Assembly (NCBI RefSeq): GCF_000444135.1
Contig: NZ_ATDK01000043.1
Location: 1 to 35,737, forward strand
Reading direction: 5' to 3'
Source of the DNA: Pseudomonas avellanae BPIC 631
GTDB taxonomy: Bacteria; Pseudomonadota; Gammaproteobacteria; Pseudomonadales; Pseudomonadaceae
Length of the DNA stretch: 35,737 bases
The position numbers were made by a program, and so were the translations under genes. Position 1 is the first letter of the stretch. The number at the start of each line of letters is the position of its first letter. Of this stretch, positions 7,708 to 16,698 are shown piece by piece. The notes under the pieces were generated by a model. That model had not been told where the DNA came from. It ran no database searches and was given only the letters and a program-made list of their open reading frames with translations.

Positions 7708-8604
7708 ATGGCTTTTTTACTTCTGTTGCCACTACTCGTCAGCGGTTTTTTGGTGTGCCTGAAGGATCCCACCGTTTATTGCAGGCTGCATCGCTATGAA
7801 GGCCAGATGCTTTACTTGCTGGTGGGGCGGTATGGTATTTACTGCTTTCTGGCGGCCATGTTTGTTACCGCAGCGCTTGCAGGCCTGTTCTCGCATGACT
7901 GGGGTGTGTTGTGCCCCCAATGGCTCCAGACGGCAAACGCGGCCTCGCCAGTCTGTTTTGCCGTGAACACCGATTTCATGGGCGCTTTAGGTCAAATGGG
8001 GCAGGACTTCGACATCACTGGCAGGAATTTTAGCCAAGTGGGTGTGTTCCTTGCCCTGGCAGGTTTACTGACCTTGGCGATGCCAAGCCTGGGAGCTTTT
8101 CTTACTGTCAGGATTCTCAAGTGGCAACTGGGCGCCAGTAAAAAAGAAGAAATTGCGGTCTATCTGCTGGGTGCGTCTGTAGAGCACAGCCCTATCTGCT
8201 CGACTCTTTTCGATGCGTTTGTCGAAAAGGATGAAGTGATGATCACGATGGAGGATCGAAAGGTCTACGTCGGTTACATCATGGACGTCGGGGCCCCTAC
8301 CGAAGTGACGGGTGTGAATCAGGAGATTCTGCTCATCCCCACCGTCAGTGGTTATCGGGATAAAGACACCCTTAAAGTCGTGTACACGACCGATTATCCA
8401 AGCGATACACCGCTCAGGCCTATTGGTTTTCGGCAGGAAAATATCGTCTCGATCAGCGTCTTCAGCGAGGAAGTACGTGAAGCGTTCAAGCGCGTTGATT
8501 CTGAGCGGGCGGGTGAAGAGGCTGCGAAAGAGAAAGCTGCCAAAGATCAGCTCGTAAAGGCGATCACTGAGCTTGTGGCGGTGGTGCAGGCTGCGCAGCG
8601 TTAA
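7708..8604 (+). CDS. Membrane-anchored protein of unknown function
   Basis: Protein of 298 residues. Three likely transmembrane helices lie at about 2-18, 43-62 and 110-133. The extracytoplasmic loop between the last two contains two Cys (LCPQWLQ... and ASPVCFAV). The soluble C-terminal half (about 136-298) carries the segment VMITMEDRKVYVGYIMDVG, suggestive of a small beta-barrel, and ends in a charged, probably coiled-coil tail (about 255-298). The beta-barrel part loosely recalls the DUF6338 group of membrane-anchored proteins, a weak impression. Base composition differs from the neighbours: 8221-8280 and 8341-8400 are each 28/60 G+C, against 41/60 at 7141-7200 inside thyA. The gene is paired with the small protein before it and looks like an accessory insertion between thyA and cadR. 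No function is assigned. Confidence 0.75.
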   Translation: MAFLLLLPLLVSGFLVCLKDPTVYCRLHRYEGQMLYLLVGRYGIYCFLAAMFVTAALAGLFSHDWGVLCPQWLQTANAASPVCFAVNTDFMGALGQMGQDFDITGRNFSQVGVFLALAGLLTLAMPSLGAFLTVRILKWQLGASKKEEIAVYLLGASVEHSPICSTLFDAFVEKDEVMITMEDRKVYVGYIMDVGAPTEVTGVNQEILLIPTVSGYRDKDTLKVVYTTDYPSDTPLRPIGFRQENIVSISVFSEEVREAFKRVDSERAGEEAAKEKAAKDQLVKAITELVAVVQAAQR

Positions 8605-8625
8605 ACGAGAGATGTCAAACCCACC

Positions 8626-9072
8626 TCAATGCCCATGACTCCTGCCCACATGTGAAGGCTCGCCCTCGGGCGCCGCAACAGCCCCGGTCACTTCCAGCCT
8701 CTCAAGTATCGCGCAATGCTCTGCCGCGCCATCGCTGCAGCGGCGGCGCAGGTCGAGCAGTTGTTCCTGGAGTGCTTGCAGGCTGGCGACGCGGGCGTTG
8801 ACGTGTTCGATGTGTTCGTCGATCAGCGCATTGACGCTTTCGCACTGGTCTTGCGGGCTGTCGCGCAGGTTGAGCAGGTTGCGGATTTCTTCCAGGGTCA
8901 TGTCCAGGCTGCGGCAATTGCGGATGAACGACAGGCGTTCCATGTGCGCCTGGGTATACAGCCGGTAGTTACCGTCACTGCGGGCGGGGGCGGGCAGCAG
9001 GCCTTCGCGTTCGTAATAACGGATGGTTTCGACCTGGGTGTCGGTCAGTTTTGCCAGTTCGCCGATTTTCAT
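8626..9072 (-). CDS. cadR: MerR-family cadmium-responsive regulator
   Basis: Protein of 148 residues with an N-terminal MerR winged helix (MKIGELAKLTDTQVETIRYY), a dimerisation helix and a metal-binding C-terminus. Cysteines at 77, 112 and 120 and the histidine tail HVGRSHGH (His141, 146, 148) match, with a one-residue shift, the two metal sites I recall for P. putida CadR. It represses and, with metal bound, activates the divergent cadA promoter by untwisting the long spacer DNA. It is transcribed away from cadA; the shared 85-base gap holds the operator. The His tail favours CadR over ZntR or PbrR. Confidence 0.93.
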   Translation of the reverse strand: MKIGELAKLTDTQVETIRYYEREGLLPAPARSDGNYRLYTQAHMERLSFIRNCRSLDMTLEEIRNLLNLRDSPQDQCESVNALIDEHIEHVNARVASLQALQEQLLDLRRRCSDGAAEHCAILERLEVTGAVAAPEGEPSHVGRSHGH

Positions 9073-9095
9073 GTGGACTCATCTCGATTGAGTGC

Positions 9096-9126
9096 TTGAC
9101 CCTATAGTGGCTACAGGGTGTTCACT
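9096..9126 (+). promoter_or_regulatory. MerR-type promoter/operator of cadA
   Basis: A -35 element TTGACC at 9096-9101 is followed by a 19-base spacer and a weak -10, TTCACT, at 9121-9126. The spacer region carries the dyad ACCCTATAG-TGG-CTACAGGGT (9099-9119; 8 of 9 positions pair). An over-long spacer with the dyad between the hexamers is the hallmark of promoters activated by MerR-family proteins, here by CadR encoded alongside. Confidence 0.88.
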
Positions 9127-9157
9127 TGGCAACAAGCAGAATCCTGGAGCACAACGA

Positions 9158-11416
9158 ATGGGCACGACAATCAAGAATCCCCCCGCACATGACCACGATC
9201 ATGACCATGATCACGGGGCGCACGAACACGAGCACAAATCCCCAGAGCCTGCGCATTCGTGCTGCTCCAGCGATGCGCAACCTGCTGTGGTGACGTTTAC
9301 CGACGCGCCGACATCCGCCAGCTGCTTGAGCAACTTTCGCATCGAAGCGATGGATTGCCCCACCGAGCAGACTCTGATCCAGAACAAGCTCGGCAAGCTG
9401 GCCGGTGTGCAAAAGCTCGAATTCAACCTGATCAATCGCCTGCTGGGCGTCTGGCATGATCTGCCGTCCACCGACCCGATTCGCGAGGCCATCAGCTCGC
9501 TGGGCATGCAGGCCGATCCTGTAGAAGAGGGTGCTGCGCCTGCTGCATCGGTTCCTGCGCCGGCGAAACACTGGTGGCCATTGGCATTGTCCGGCGTGAC
9601 AGCGCTGGGTGCCGAAGTGGTCCATCTGGCTTCGCTCGGGCCGACTTGGGTCGTTGCGCTGCTGGCGTTGGTGTCGATCTTCAGTTGTGGGTTGACCACC
9701 TACAAAAAGGGCTGGATCGCGCTTAAGAACTTCAACCTGAACATCAATGCCCTGATGAGCATTGCGGTGACTGGCGCGATTCTGATCGGTCAGTGGCCTG
9801 AAGCGGCGATGGTGATGTTTCTGTTTACCGTGGCCGAGTTGATCGAAGCCAAATCCCTGGACCGCGCCCGCAACGCGATCAGCGGCTTGATGCAACTGAC
9901 GCCGGAACTGGCGACCGTCAAGCAGGCCGATGGCAGTTGGCAGGAAATTGAAGCCAAAAACGTCGAAATTGGCGCTATCGTCCGCATCAAGCCGGGTGAG
10001 CGCGTCGGGCTGGACGGTGAAGTGGTGTCCGGTAACTCGACCATTGATCAGGCCTCGATCACGGGTGAAAGCCTGCCGGTCGAGAAAACCATTGGCGATA
10101 AAGTTTTCGCGGGCACGATCAATCAGGCGGGGTCGCTGGAGTATCGCGTCACCGCTGCGGCGAACAATTCCACGCTGGCGCGCATCATTCATGCTGTGGA
10201 AGCGGCCCAGGGTTCACGCGCGCCGACTCAGCGTTTTGTCGACAGCTTTTCGCGCATCTATACGCCGGTAGTGTTCGTTGTCGCTTTGGGCATGGCGCTG
10301 ATTGCGCCGCTGTTTTTTGGCGGGCAATGGTTTGACTGGATCTACCGGGCGCTGGTGTTGCTGGTCGTCGCGTGCCCGTGTGCGCTGGTGATTTCTACGC
10401 CGGTGACCATTGTCAGCGGTCTGGCAGCTGCGGCGCGCAAAGGCATTCTGATCAAGGGCGGCGTTTATCTGGAGATGGGCGAGAAGCTTGATTACCTGGC
10501 CCTCGACAAGACCGGCACCCTGACCCACGGCAAGCCGGTGCAGACTGATTACGTGCCGCTGGACCCCACGGTCGCCGACAGCGCGCCGACCATTGCCGCG
10601 AGCCTTGCCGGTCGCTCCGACCACCCGGTTTCTCAGGCCATTGCCAAAGCCGCTGATAAAAGTCTGACGCTGCATGAAGTCACAGCGTTTGAGGCCTTGG
10701 GCGGGCGTGGCGTGAAGGGCGAAGTGAACGGCCAGATGTACCATTTGGGCAACCACCGCTTGGTCGAAGAGCTGGGCCTGTGCTCGCCAGCGCTGGAAGC
10801 CAGGCTTGATGCGCTGGAAATGCAGGGCAAGACCGTAGTGCTGTTGCTGGATGCGTCCGGTCCGATCGCGCTGTTTGCGGTAGCCGACACCGTGAAGGAA
10901 ACCAGCCGTGAAGCCATTGCTCAGTTGCATGAACTGGGTATCAAGACTGTCATGCTGACCGGCGACAACCCGCACACCGCCAAGGCGATTGCCGATCAGG
11001 TCGGGATCGATGAAGCGCAGGGTAACCTGCTGCCTGCCGACAAGCTGAGTGCTATCGAAGCGCTTTACGCTCGCAACCATCGCGTGGGCATGGTGGGTGA
11101 CGGCATCAACGATGCACCGGCACTGGCGCGGGCCGAGATTGGCTTTGCGATGGCGGCTGCGGGGACTGACACGGCAATCGAAACGGCAGATGTCGCCCTG
11201 ATGGACGATGATCTGCGCAAGATCCCAACGTTTATTCGGCTGTCCCGTCAGACCTCGGCGGTGCTCAAACAGAACATCATCCTGGCGATCGCGACCAAAG
11301 TGCTGTTCATCGGCATCACGTTTGCGGGCCTGGCGACCATGTGGATGGCGGTGTTCGCCGACATGGGCGTGAGCTTGCTGGTGGTGTTCAACGGGTTGCG
11401 GTTGCTCAAGAAGTGA
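9158..11416 (+). CDS. cadA: Cd/Zn/Pb-exporting P-type ATPase
   Basis: Inner-membrane P1B-type ATPase of 752 residues that exports Cd, Zn and Pb ions. The N-terminus is a metal-binding tail with alternating His (HDHDHDHDHGAHEHEH, residues 11-26), then CC at 35-36 and a heavy-metal domain with DCPTEQ (Cys67). The core shows the TGES loop, the CPC transmembrane site (Cys406-Pro-Cys408), the phosphorylated Asp450 in DKTGTLT, an HP motif (SDHPVSQAI), TGDN, and the hinge GDGINDAP (Asp648). Eight membrane helices are expected. The ATG at 9158 is used because an upstream in-frame start at 9092 would lie inside the promoter; a GGAG core precedes 9158 by about 9 bases. Transcription is controlled by divergent cadR. 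Confidence 0.96.
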   Translation: MGTTIKNPPAHDHDHDHDHGAHEHEHKSPEPAHSCCSSDAQPAVVTFTDAPTSASCLSNFRIEAMDCPTEQTLIQNKLGKLAGVQKLEFNLINRLLGVWHDLPSTDPIREAISSLGMQADPVEEGAAPAASVPAPAKHWWPLALSGVTALGAEVVHLASLGPTWVVALLALVSIFSCGLTTYKKGWIALKNFNLNINALMSIAVTGAILIGQWPEAAMVMFLFTVAELIEAKSLDRARNAISGLMQLTPELATVKQADGSWQEIEAKNVEIGAIVRIKPGERVGLDGEVVSGNSTIDQASITGESLPVEKTIGDKVFAGTINQAGSLEYRVTAAANNSTLARIIHAVEAAQGSRAPTQRFVDSFSRIYTPVVFVVALGMALIAPLFFGGQWFDWIYRALVLLVVACPCALVISTPVTIVSGLAAAARKGILIKGGVYLEMGEKLDYLALDKTGTLTHGKPVQTDYVPLDPTVADSAPTIAASLAGRSDHPVSQAIAKAADKSLTLHEVTAFEALGGRGVKGEVNGQMYHLGNHRLVEELGLCSPALEARLDALEMQGKTVVLLLDASGPIALFAVADTVKETSREAIAQLHELGIKTVMLTGDNPHTAKAIADQVGIDEAQGNLLPADKLSAIEALYARNHRVGMVGDGINDAPALARAEIGFAMAAAGTDTAIETADVALMDDDLRKIPTFIRLSRQTSAVLKQNIILAIATKVLFIGITFAGLATMWMAVFADMGVSLLVVFNGLRLLKK

Positions 11417-11437
11417 TCAGTCGGGAACCTTGAAGGG

Positions 11438-11573
11438 CGGACGCGGAGCGTCCAGAACGGCATTCCCACGCGGAGCATGGGAACGATAATCGGCGTGGCT
11501 ATCGGCTATCGGCTATCGGCTATCGCTCCCACGCTCCGCGTGGTAGCGCCTTTCTGGACGCTCTGCGTCCGCC
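11438..11573. repeat. Inverted pair of dispersed repeats around a heptanucleotide array
   Basis: Between cadA and hutG. Left arm 11438-11490 (GGACGCGGAGCGTCCAGAAC, CCCACGCGGAGCATGGGAA, CGATAAT) and right arm 11521-11573 in inverted orientation, so the whole can fold into a long cruciform. Between the arms GGCTATC is repeated four times in tandem (11497-11524). It may also act as a bidirectional terminator for the convergent cadA and hut transcripts; that role is inferred. Confidence 0.85.
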
Positions 11574-11577
11574 TTCA

Positions 11578-12378
11578 TCAGCCGAACCGCTCCTGCCCCC
11601 AAGCAATGAAGGTTTCCAGCAGCGGTTTCAGCACGGCGCGGGTCGGCTCGGCCAGGTCCGGGCGGTAGTGGAAGGGCACGAACTCATCCATGTAGGTGCT
11701 TTGCGCCAGTTCCAGCTGCACCGCATGGATGTTGTTGGCCGGGTCGCCGTAGTGGCGGGTGATGTGACCGCCTTTGAAGCGTCCGTTCAGCACATGGCTG
11801 TAATCCTTGGCCGCCGCGCAAACCTGCTCCATTCGGCTGGCCAGTTCCGGGTCGCAACTGACCCCGTTGAAAGTGCCCAGATTGAAATCCGGCAGGCGAC
11901 CCTCGAACAGGTGCGGAATGTGCCCGCGAATCGAGTGGGCGTCGAATAGCAGCGCATAGCCAAACTCATCGCGCATCCGCTGCAGTTCCTGTTCCAGCGT
12001 CTGGTGATAGGGCGTCCAGATCTGCTCCAGATACCGCGCGCGTTCTTCGGCACTCGGCGTCTGGCCGTCCTTGAACAGCGGCACGCCGTCAAACAGGATC
12101 GACGGGAACAATCCGGTGGTCGCGCCCACGTACATCGGCTTGTCGTCTGATGGCCGATTGAGGTCGATGACAAAGCGCGAATACTCGGCGGCCAGGGTGC
12201 TCGCGCCCAGTTCGGTAGCAAAGTCATACAGGCGCGGTATGTGCCAGTCGGTGTCCGGCAGGCTCAGCGCCTCGTCCACCAACGCGGCTTCAACCACCGG
12301 CGTAAGCTTCAAGCCGGCATGTGGCATGCTGATCAGCAGCGGAACGCTGCCACGTTTGAATGTCAGAACGTTATCCAC
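11578..12378 (-). CDS. hutG: N-formylglutamate deformylase
   Basis: Last step of the five-step histidine route: hydrolyses N-formylglutamate to glutamate and formate. Protein of 266 residues with the family motifs SMPHAGLKL near the N-terminus, DLNRPSDD, the long conserved stretch around FDAHSIRGHIPHLFEGRLPD, and GGHITRHYGDP. The start is GTG. It is the last gene of the minus-strand hut operon, 13 bases after hutI. Its product implies that HutF, which makes formylglutamate from formiminoglutamate, exists elsewhere in the genome, since no hutF lies in the window. The gene ends at the large inverted repeat 11438-11573. Confidence 0.95.
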   Translation of the reverse strand: MDNVLTFKRGSVPLLISMPHAGLKLTPVVEAALVDEALSLPDTDWHIPRLYDFATELGASTLAAEYSRFVIDLNRPSDDKPMYVGATTGLFPSILFDGVPLFKDGQTPSAEERARYLEQIWTPYHQTLEQELQRMRDEFGYALLFDAHSIRGHIPHLFEGRLPDFNLGTFNGVSCDPELASRMEQVCAAAKDYSHVLNGRFKGGHITRHYGDPANNIHAVQLELAQSTYMDEFVPFHYRPDLAEPTRAVLKPLLETFIAWGQERFG

Positions 12379-12391
12379 AGGGCAGACTCCT

Positions 12392-13597
12392 TCAGATCGA
12401 TGATTCGACGCCGTGGCGCACGATGCGTTTGTCCAGATCGCCGCCCAGCCAGTAGGCCAGGTCAGCCGGTCGTTCGATGTTCCAGGCGACGAAATCCGCC
12501 ACCTTGCCGACTTCCAGCGAACCGTGAGTCGCGCTCATGCCCAGTGCCTTGGCGGCATTGAACGTAACGCCCGCCAGCGCTTCTTCAGGCGTCATGCGAA
12601 ACAGCGTGCAGGCCATGTTGAGCATCAGGCGCAACGACAGGCCGGGCGAGGTGCCGGGGTTCAGGTCGGTGGAGATGGCAATCGGCACGCCATGCTTGCG
12701 CAGGGCGTCCATTGGCGGCAACTGAGTTTCTCGCAGGAAGTAGAACGCCCCCGGCAGCAACACGGCGACGGTTCCGGCAGCGGCCATGGCAATGGCGTCG
12801 TCTTCGGTCATGAACTCCAGATGGTCCGCCGACAGTGCCTTGTAGCGCGCCGCCAGGCTCGACCCGCCCAGCGAAGAAAGCTGCTCGGCATGCAGTTTCA
12901 CCGGCAACGCCAATTGCCCGGCCGTGATGAATACCCGCTCGACCTGCTCAGGCGAGAACGCCAGGTACTCACAGAACGCATCTACCGCGTCCACCAAGCC
13001 ATCGGCCGCCAGTGCCGGAAGCATCTCGGTGCAGATGTGGTTGATGAAGTCATCGGCACGGTCAGCGTATTCCGGGGGAAGGGCGTGTGCGGCCAGACAG
13101 GTGGCGCGCACGGTGACGGGTTGGGTATTGCCCAGGCGGCGGATCACGCGGAGGATCTTGCGCTCGTTCTCCAGGTCCAGCCCGTAGCCTGATTTCATCT
13201 CGACGGTGGTCACGCCGTCCTTGAGCAAGTGCCGCAAGCGACGTTCTGCGCTGGCGTACAGCTCATCTTCGCTGGCGACACGAGTCGCGCGCACCGTGCT
13301 GGCGATGCCGCCGCCTGCTGCGGCAATCTCGGCATAACTCACGCCTTGCAGGCGCTGCTCGAACTCGCCGCTGCGGTTGCCGCCAAACACGGTGTGCGTG
13401 TGGCAGTCGATCAGGCCGGGGGTCACCCACGCGCCGCCCAGATCGATGCAGTTGTCATGTTCTGGCTCGGCCAGTTCAGCCTGAGGCCCGATCCACTCGA
13501 TGAGCGCTCCGGAGGTCACAATGGCGGCATGCTCAATAATCGAGTATTTGCCGTGCGCCATGCTTGCGATGTGACAGTGTTTCCAGAGCGTTTTCAT
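12392..13597 (-). CDS. hutI: Imidazolonepropionase
   Basis: Hydrolyses 4-imidazolone-5-propionate to N-formimino-glutamate. Metal-dependent amidohydrolase of 401 residues: the HxH pair in [18 protein letters not shown], the [12 protein letters not shown] histidine, ALSADHLEF, and the metal aspartate in [12 protein letters not shown] are all present. AGAGG precedes the ATG at 13597. It follows the permease gene by 15 bases and precedes hutG by 13, so the three are one transcript. Length and motifs are typical, and nothing is degenerate. Confidence 0.97.
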   Translation of the reverse strand: MKTLWKHCHIASMAHGKYSIIEHAAIVTSGALIEWIGPQAELAEPEHDNCIDLGGAWVTPGLIDCHTHTVFGGNRSGEFEQRLQGVSYAEIAAAGGGIASTVRATRVASEDELYASAERRLRHLLKDGVTTVEMKSGYGLDLENERKILRVIRRLGNTQPVTVRATCLAAHALPPEYADRADDFINHICTEMLPALAADGLVDAVDAFCEYLAFSPEQVERVFITAGQLALPVKLHAEQLSSLGGSSLAARYKALSADHLEFMTEDDAIAMAAAGTVAVLLPGAFYFLRETQLPPMDALRKHGVPIAISTDLNPGTSPGLSLRLMLNMACTLFRMTPEEALAGVTFNAAKALGMSATHGSLEVGKVADFVAWNIERPADLAYWLGGDLDKRIVRHGVESSI

Positions 13598-13612
13598 TCC
13601 GGGCCTCTTTGA

Positions 13613-14989
13613 TCAGTGGGGGTGGTTGAGCGCCTTTGGCTTGACCCACAAACGGTAGGCGATGAGCAGCAGCACAATCCAGATTGCGCCGACGATCAAG
13701 GCTGCACGGTTGTCCGGGAAGTAACCCAGTACGCCGAAGATAAACAGCATGAAGACGATGGCGGCGGCAGGCCCATAAGGCCAGAACGGCACCGCAAACT
13801 TGAGCTGCGTGACCTCTTCGCGGCTCATCGAACGGCGCATGGCGACCTGAGTCAGCAGGATCATCAGCCAGACCCAGACCGTGGCGAAGGTTGCCAGCGA
13901 AGCGATCAGCAGGAACACGTCTTTGGGGATCAGGTAGTTGAGCAGCACGCCGCCGAGCAGCGTCACGCCCATCACCAGCACGGTCATCCAAGGCACGCCC
14001 TGCCGCGACAGTCGCGCAAAGCTTGCGGGCGCCTGACCGTCGCGGGCCAGGCCGTACATCATGCGGCCTGCGCCGAAGATGTCGCTGTTGATGGCTGACA
14101 CCGCCGCCGAGATCACCACGATGTTGAGAATGGTCGCCGCCGAGGCAATGCCCAGGTTGTCGAAAATCTGCACGAACGGGCTGCCTTGGGTGCCGATCTG
14201 TGGCCACGGGTAAATGCACATCAGCACAAACAGGGTCAGCACGTAAAACAGCAGGATGCGCAGCGGCACCGCGTTGATCGCCTGCGGCAGGCTGCGTTGC
14301 GGGTCCTTTGCCTCACCGGCCGTGATGCCGATGATTTCGATGCCGCCGAAAGCAAACATCACCACCGCAAACGAAGCGATCAGGCCGGTGACGCCGTTGG
14401 GCATGAAGCCGCCATGCGCCCACAGGTTGCTGATGCCGATTTCAGTGCCGCTGGTCGAGCTGCCGATGCCGAAGATCATGATGCCGAAGCCTGCAACGAT
14501 CATCGCCACGATGGCGCTGACCTTGAGGATCGACAGCCAGAATTCGGTTTCGCCGAAGACCTTGACGTTGCACAGGTTGAGCGCGCCGATCAGGAACACG
14601 ATGCCCAGCACCCAGATCCAGCGCGGCACTTCCGGAAACCAGAAGCCCATGTAAATGCCGAAGGCGGTCACGTCGGCGAGGCAGACAATGATCATCTCGA
14701 ACGCGTAGGTCCAGCCCAGCACGAAACCGGCCAGCGGGCCCATGTAGCGCGTGGCGTAATGGCTGAACGAACCGGACACCGGGTCGTGAACGGCCATCTC
14801 GCCCAGTGCGCGCATCACCATGTACACCGCCGCGCCGCCGATCAGGTACGCCAGCAATACGGCGGGACCAGCCTGCTGAATCGCCGAGGCCGAGCCGTAG
14901 AACAACCCTGTGCCGATGGCAGAGCCCAGGGCCATGAAGCGGATGTGGCGGGCGGATAACCCGCGTTTCAAACCATCTTGTGACGTCAT
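13613..14989 (-). CDS. hutT: Histidine/proline-type APC permease
   Basis: Amino acid permease of 458 residues from the AAT branch of the APC superfamily. It has about twelve transmembrane helices and the opening signature [19 protein letters not shown], with the GEMAV and substrate-site-like [14 protein letters not shown] motifs. By position between hutH and hutI it corresponds to HutT of P. fluorescens, a proton-coupled histidine importer; proY is the alternative name by similarity. With HutXWV the operon thus encodes two uptake systems of different class. A hairpin separates it from hutH2, which may adjust its level. Confidence 0.88.
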   Translation of the reverse strand: MTSQDGLKRGLSARHIRFMALGSAIGTGLFYGSASAIQQAGPAVLLAYLIGGAAVYMVMRALGEMAVHDPVSGSFSHYATRYMGPLAGFVLGWTYAFEMIIVCLADVTAFGIYMGFWFPEVPRWIWVLGIVFLIGALNLCNVKVFGETEFWLSILKVSAIVAMIVAGFGIMIFGIGSSTSGTEIGISNLWAHGGFMPNGVTGLIASFAVVMFAFGGIEIIGITAGEAKDPQRSLPQAINAVPLRILLFYVLTLFVLMCIYPWPQIGTQGSPFVQIFDNLGIASAATILNIVVISAAVSAINSDIFGAGRMMYGLARDGQAPASFARLSRQGVPWMTVLVMGVTLLGGVLLNYLIPKDVFLLIASLATFATVWVWLMILLTQVAMRRSMSREEVTQLKFAVPFWPYGPAAAIVFMLFIFGVLGYFPDNRAALIVGAIWIVLLLIAYRLWVKPKALNHPH

Positions 14990-15069
14990 TTCAGGTCCAT
15001 TTCATTACATGCAGGTATGGCAAAAGCCGCGAGAACGCCTGCATCCGGCTTCCCGCAGCAATGACCAAA

Positions 15070-15089
15070 GCGAGCCCTGCCAGGCTCGC
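15070..15089 (-). terminator. Hairpin between hutH2 and hutT
   Basis: GCGAGCC / GGCTCGC inverted repeat with a 6-base loop, starting 6 bases after the hutH2 stop codon on the coding (minus) strand and followed by CTTTGGTC. The U-run is poor, so a partial terminator or RNA-stability element is more likely than full termination. Confidence 0.5.
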
Positions 15090-15095
15090 GGTGCA

Positions 15096-16643
15096 TCACA
15101 GACTCGGTAGCAGACGTGCAGGAACCAGCGGGTTCAGGCAAGTGGAGGACAACAGCTGACTGGCAGCTTCGATGTCCGGTGCAAAAAAGCGGTCCTTTTC
15201 ATAGAACGGGACCTTGCTGCGCAACAGGCTGCGGGCTTGCTCCAGCTTTGCGGAGGTTTTCAGGCCTTCACGCAAGTCCAGCCCCTGGCAGGCAGCCAAC
15301 CATTCTACGGCAAGAATCCCGCGAACGTTTTCTGCCATTTCCCATAACCGCTTGCCGGCAGCCGGGGCCATCGACACATGGTCTTCCTGATTGGCGGAGG
15401 TCGGCAGACTGTCGACACTGTGCGGATGGGCCAGCGCCTTGTTTTCACTGGCCAGCGCGGCGGCCGTGACCTGCGCGATCATGAAGCCGGAATTGACGCC
15501 TCCGTTGGCCACCAGGAAGGGCGGCAACTGCGACATGTGCTTGTCCATCATCAGCGAAATGCGGCGCTCGCTGAGCGAGCCGATCTCGGCGATGGCCAGC
15601 GCCAGATTGTCCGCCGCCATGGCGACAGGCTCTGCGTGAAAATTGCCACCGGATATGACGTCGTTCTCGGCGGCGAACACCAGCGGGTTATCGGACACTG
15701 CATTCGATTCGATTTCCAGCACCTCAGCGGCCTGACGCAACTGGGTCAGGCACGCGCCCATCACCTGTGGCTGGCAGCGCAGCGAGTAGGGGTCCTGAAC
15801 CTTGTCGCAGTTGCGGTGCGATTCCGACACGCCACTGCTTTCGCCCAACAGATCGCGGTAGCAGGCCGCTGCATCGATCTGCCCGCGCTGACCGCGTGCC
15901 GCATGAATACGCGCATCGAACGGCGAGCGTGAGCCGAGCACCGCTTCGACGGTCAGAGAACCGCAGGTCAAAGCGGCGGCGAACAGGTCTTCGCCCTCGA
16001 ATAAGCCGCGCAGTGCATACGCGGTGGAAACCTGGGTGCCGTTGAGCAGTGCCAGCCCTTCCTTGGCGGCGAGGGTCAGCGGTTTCAGGCCAGCAACGGC
16101 AAGTGCATCGACAGCGTTCAGCCATTCGCCCTTGTAACGTGCCTTGCCTTCGCCCAGCAGCACCAGCGACATATGCGCCAGCGGAGCCAGGTCTCCGGAT
16201 GCGCCGACCGAGCCCTTGAGCGGGATGTGCGGGTAGACCTCGGCATTGATCAGCGCGATCAACGCATCGATTACCACCCGACGAATACCCGAGAAACCAC
16301 GGCTCAGGCTGTTGACCTTGAGCACCATGATCAGTCGCACCAGATCATCGCTGATCGGTTTGCCGACACCGGCCGCATGCGACAGCACCAGTGAACGCTG
16401 CAGGTTTTCCAGGTCCTCGCTGGCAATCCGCGTCGAGGCCAGCAGGCCGAAACCGGTGTTGATGCCGTAAGCAGTGCGGTTCTCGGCCAGAATGCGCTCA
16501 ACGCAGGCTACGCTGTCGTCGATCTGCTGGTTCGCGCTGCTGTCCAGTGTCAGGCTGACCGGCTGTTGGTGAATGGCGCGCAGTTGCGCAAGGGTCAGTT
16601 GGCCGGGGATCAGATTCAGCGTCTTGGCAGATAAAGTGGTCAC
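15096..16643 (-). CDS. hutH2: Histidine ammonia-lyase (functional paralogue)
   Basis: Deaminates histidine to urocanate. Protein of 515 residues from a GTG start, with AAGGAG 9 bases before it. The MIO-forming triad Ala148-Ser149-Gly150 is intact in [15 protein letters not shown]. All catalytic residues known from P. putida histidase are present with a constant offset of six: Tyr59, His89, Asn201, Tyr286, Arg289, Phe335, Glu420. It should therefore be the active histidase, in contrast to the paralogue encoded just upstream. As I recall, in P. fluorescens SBW25 the gene in this second position is the one needed for growth on histidine. Confidence 0.96.
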   Translation of the reverse strand: MTTLSAKTLNLIPGQLTLAQLRAIHQQPVSLTLDSSANQQIDDSVACVERILAENRTAYGINTGFGLLASTRIASEDLENLQRSLVLSHAAGVGKPISDDLVRLIMVLKVNSLSRGFSGIRRVVIDALIALINAEVYPHIPLKGSVGASGDLAPLAHMSLVLLGEGKARYKGEWLNAVDALAVAGLKPLTLAAKEGLALLNGTQVSTAYALRGLFEGEDLFAAALTCGSLTVEAVLGSRSPFDARIHAARGQRGQIDAAACYRDLLGESSGVSESHRNCDKVQDPYSLRCQPQVMGACLTQLRQAAEVLEIESNAVSDNPLVFAAENDVISGGNFHAEPVAMAADNLALAIAEIGSLSERRISLMMDKHMSQLPPFLVANGGVNSGFMIAQVTAAALASENKALAHPHSVDSLPTSANQEDHVSMAPAAGKRLWEMAENVRGILAVEWLAACQGLDLREGLKTSAKLEQARSLLRSKVPFYEKDRFFAPDIEAASQLLSSTCLNPLVPARLLPSL

Positions 16644-16698
16644 GGTGCAGCTACTCCTTGATTGATGTCAGCAACGGCGTGTGGCCGTCAGCCGCTTT

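Noticed and set aside
11497..11524. Possible CRISPR-like array
   Set aside because: Repeat unit is 7 bases with no spacers; no cas genes in the window.
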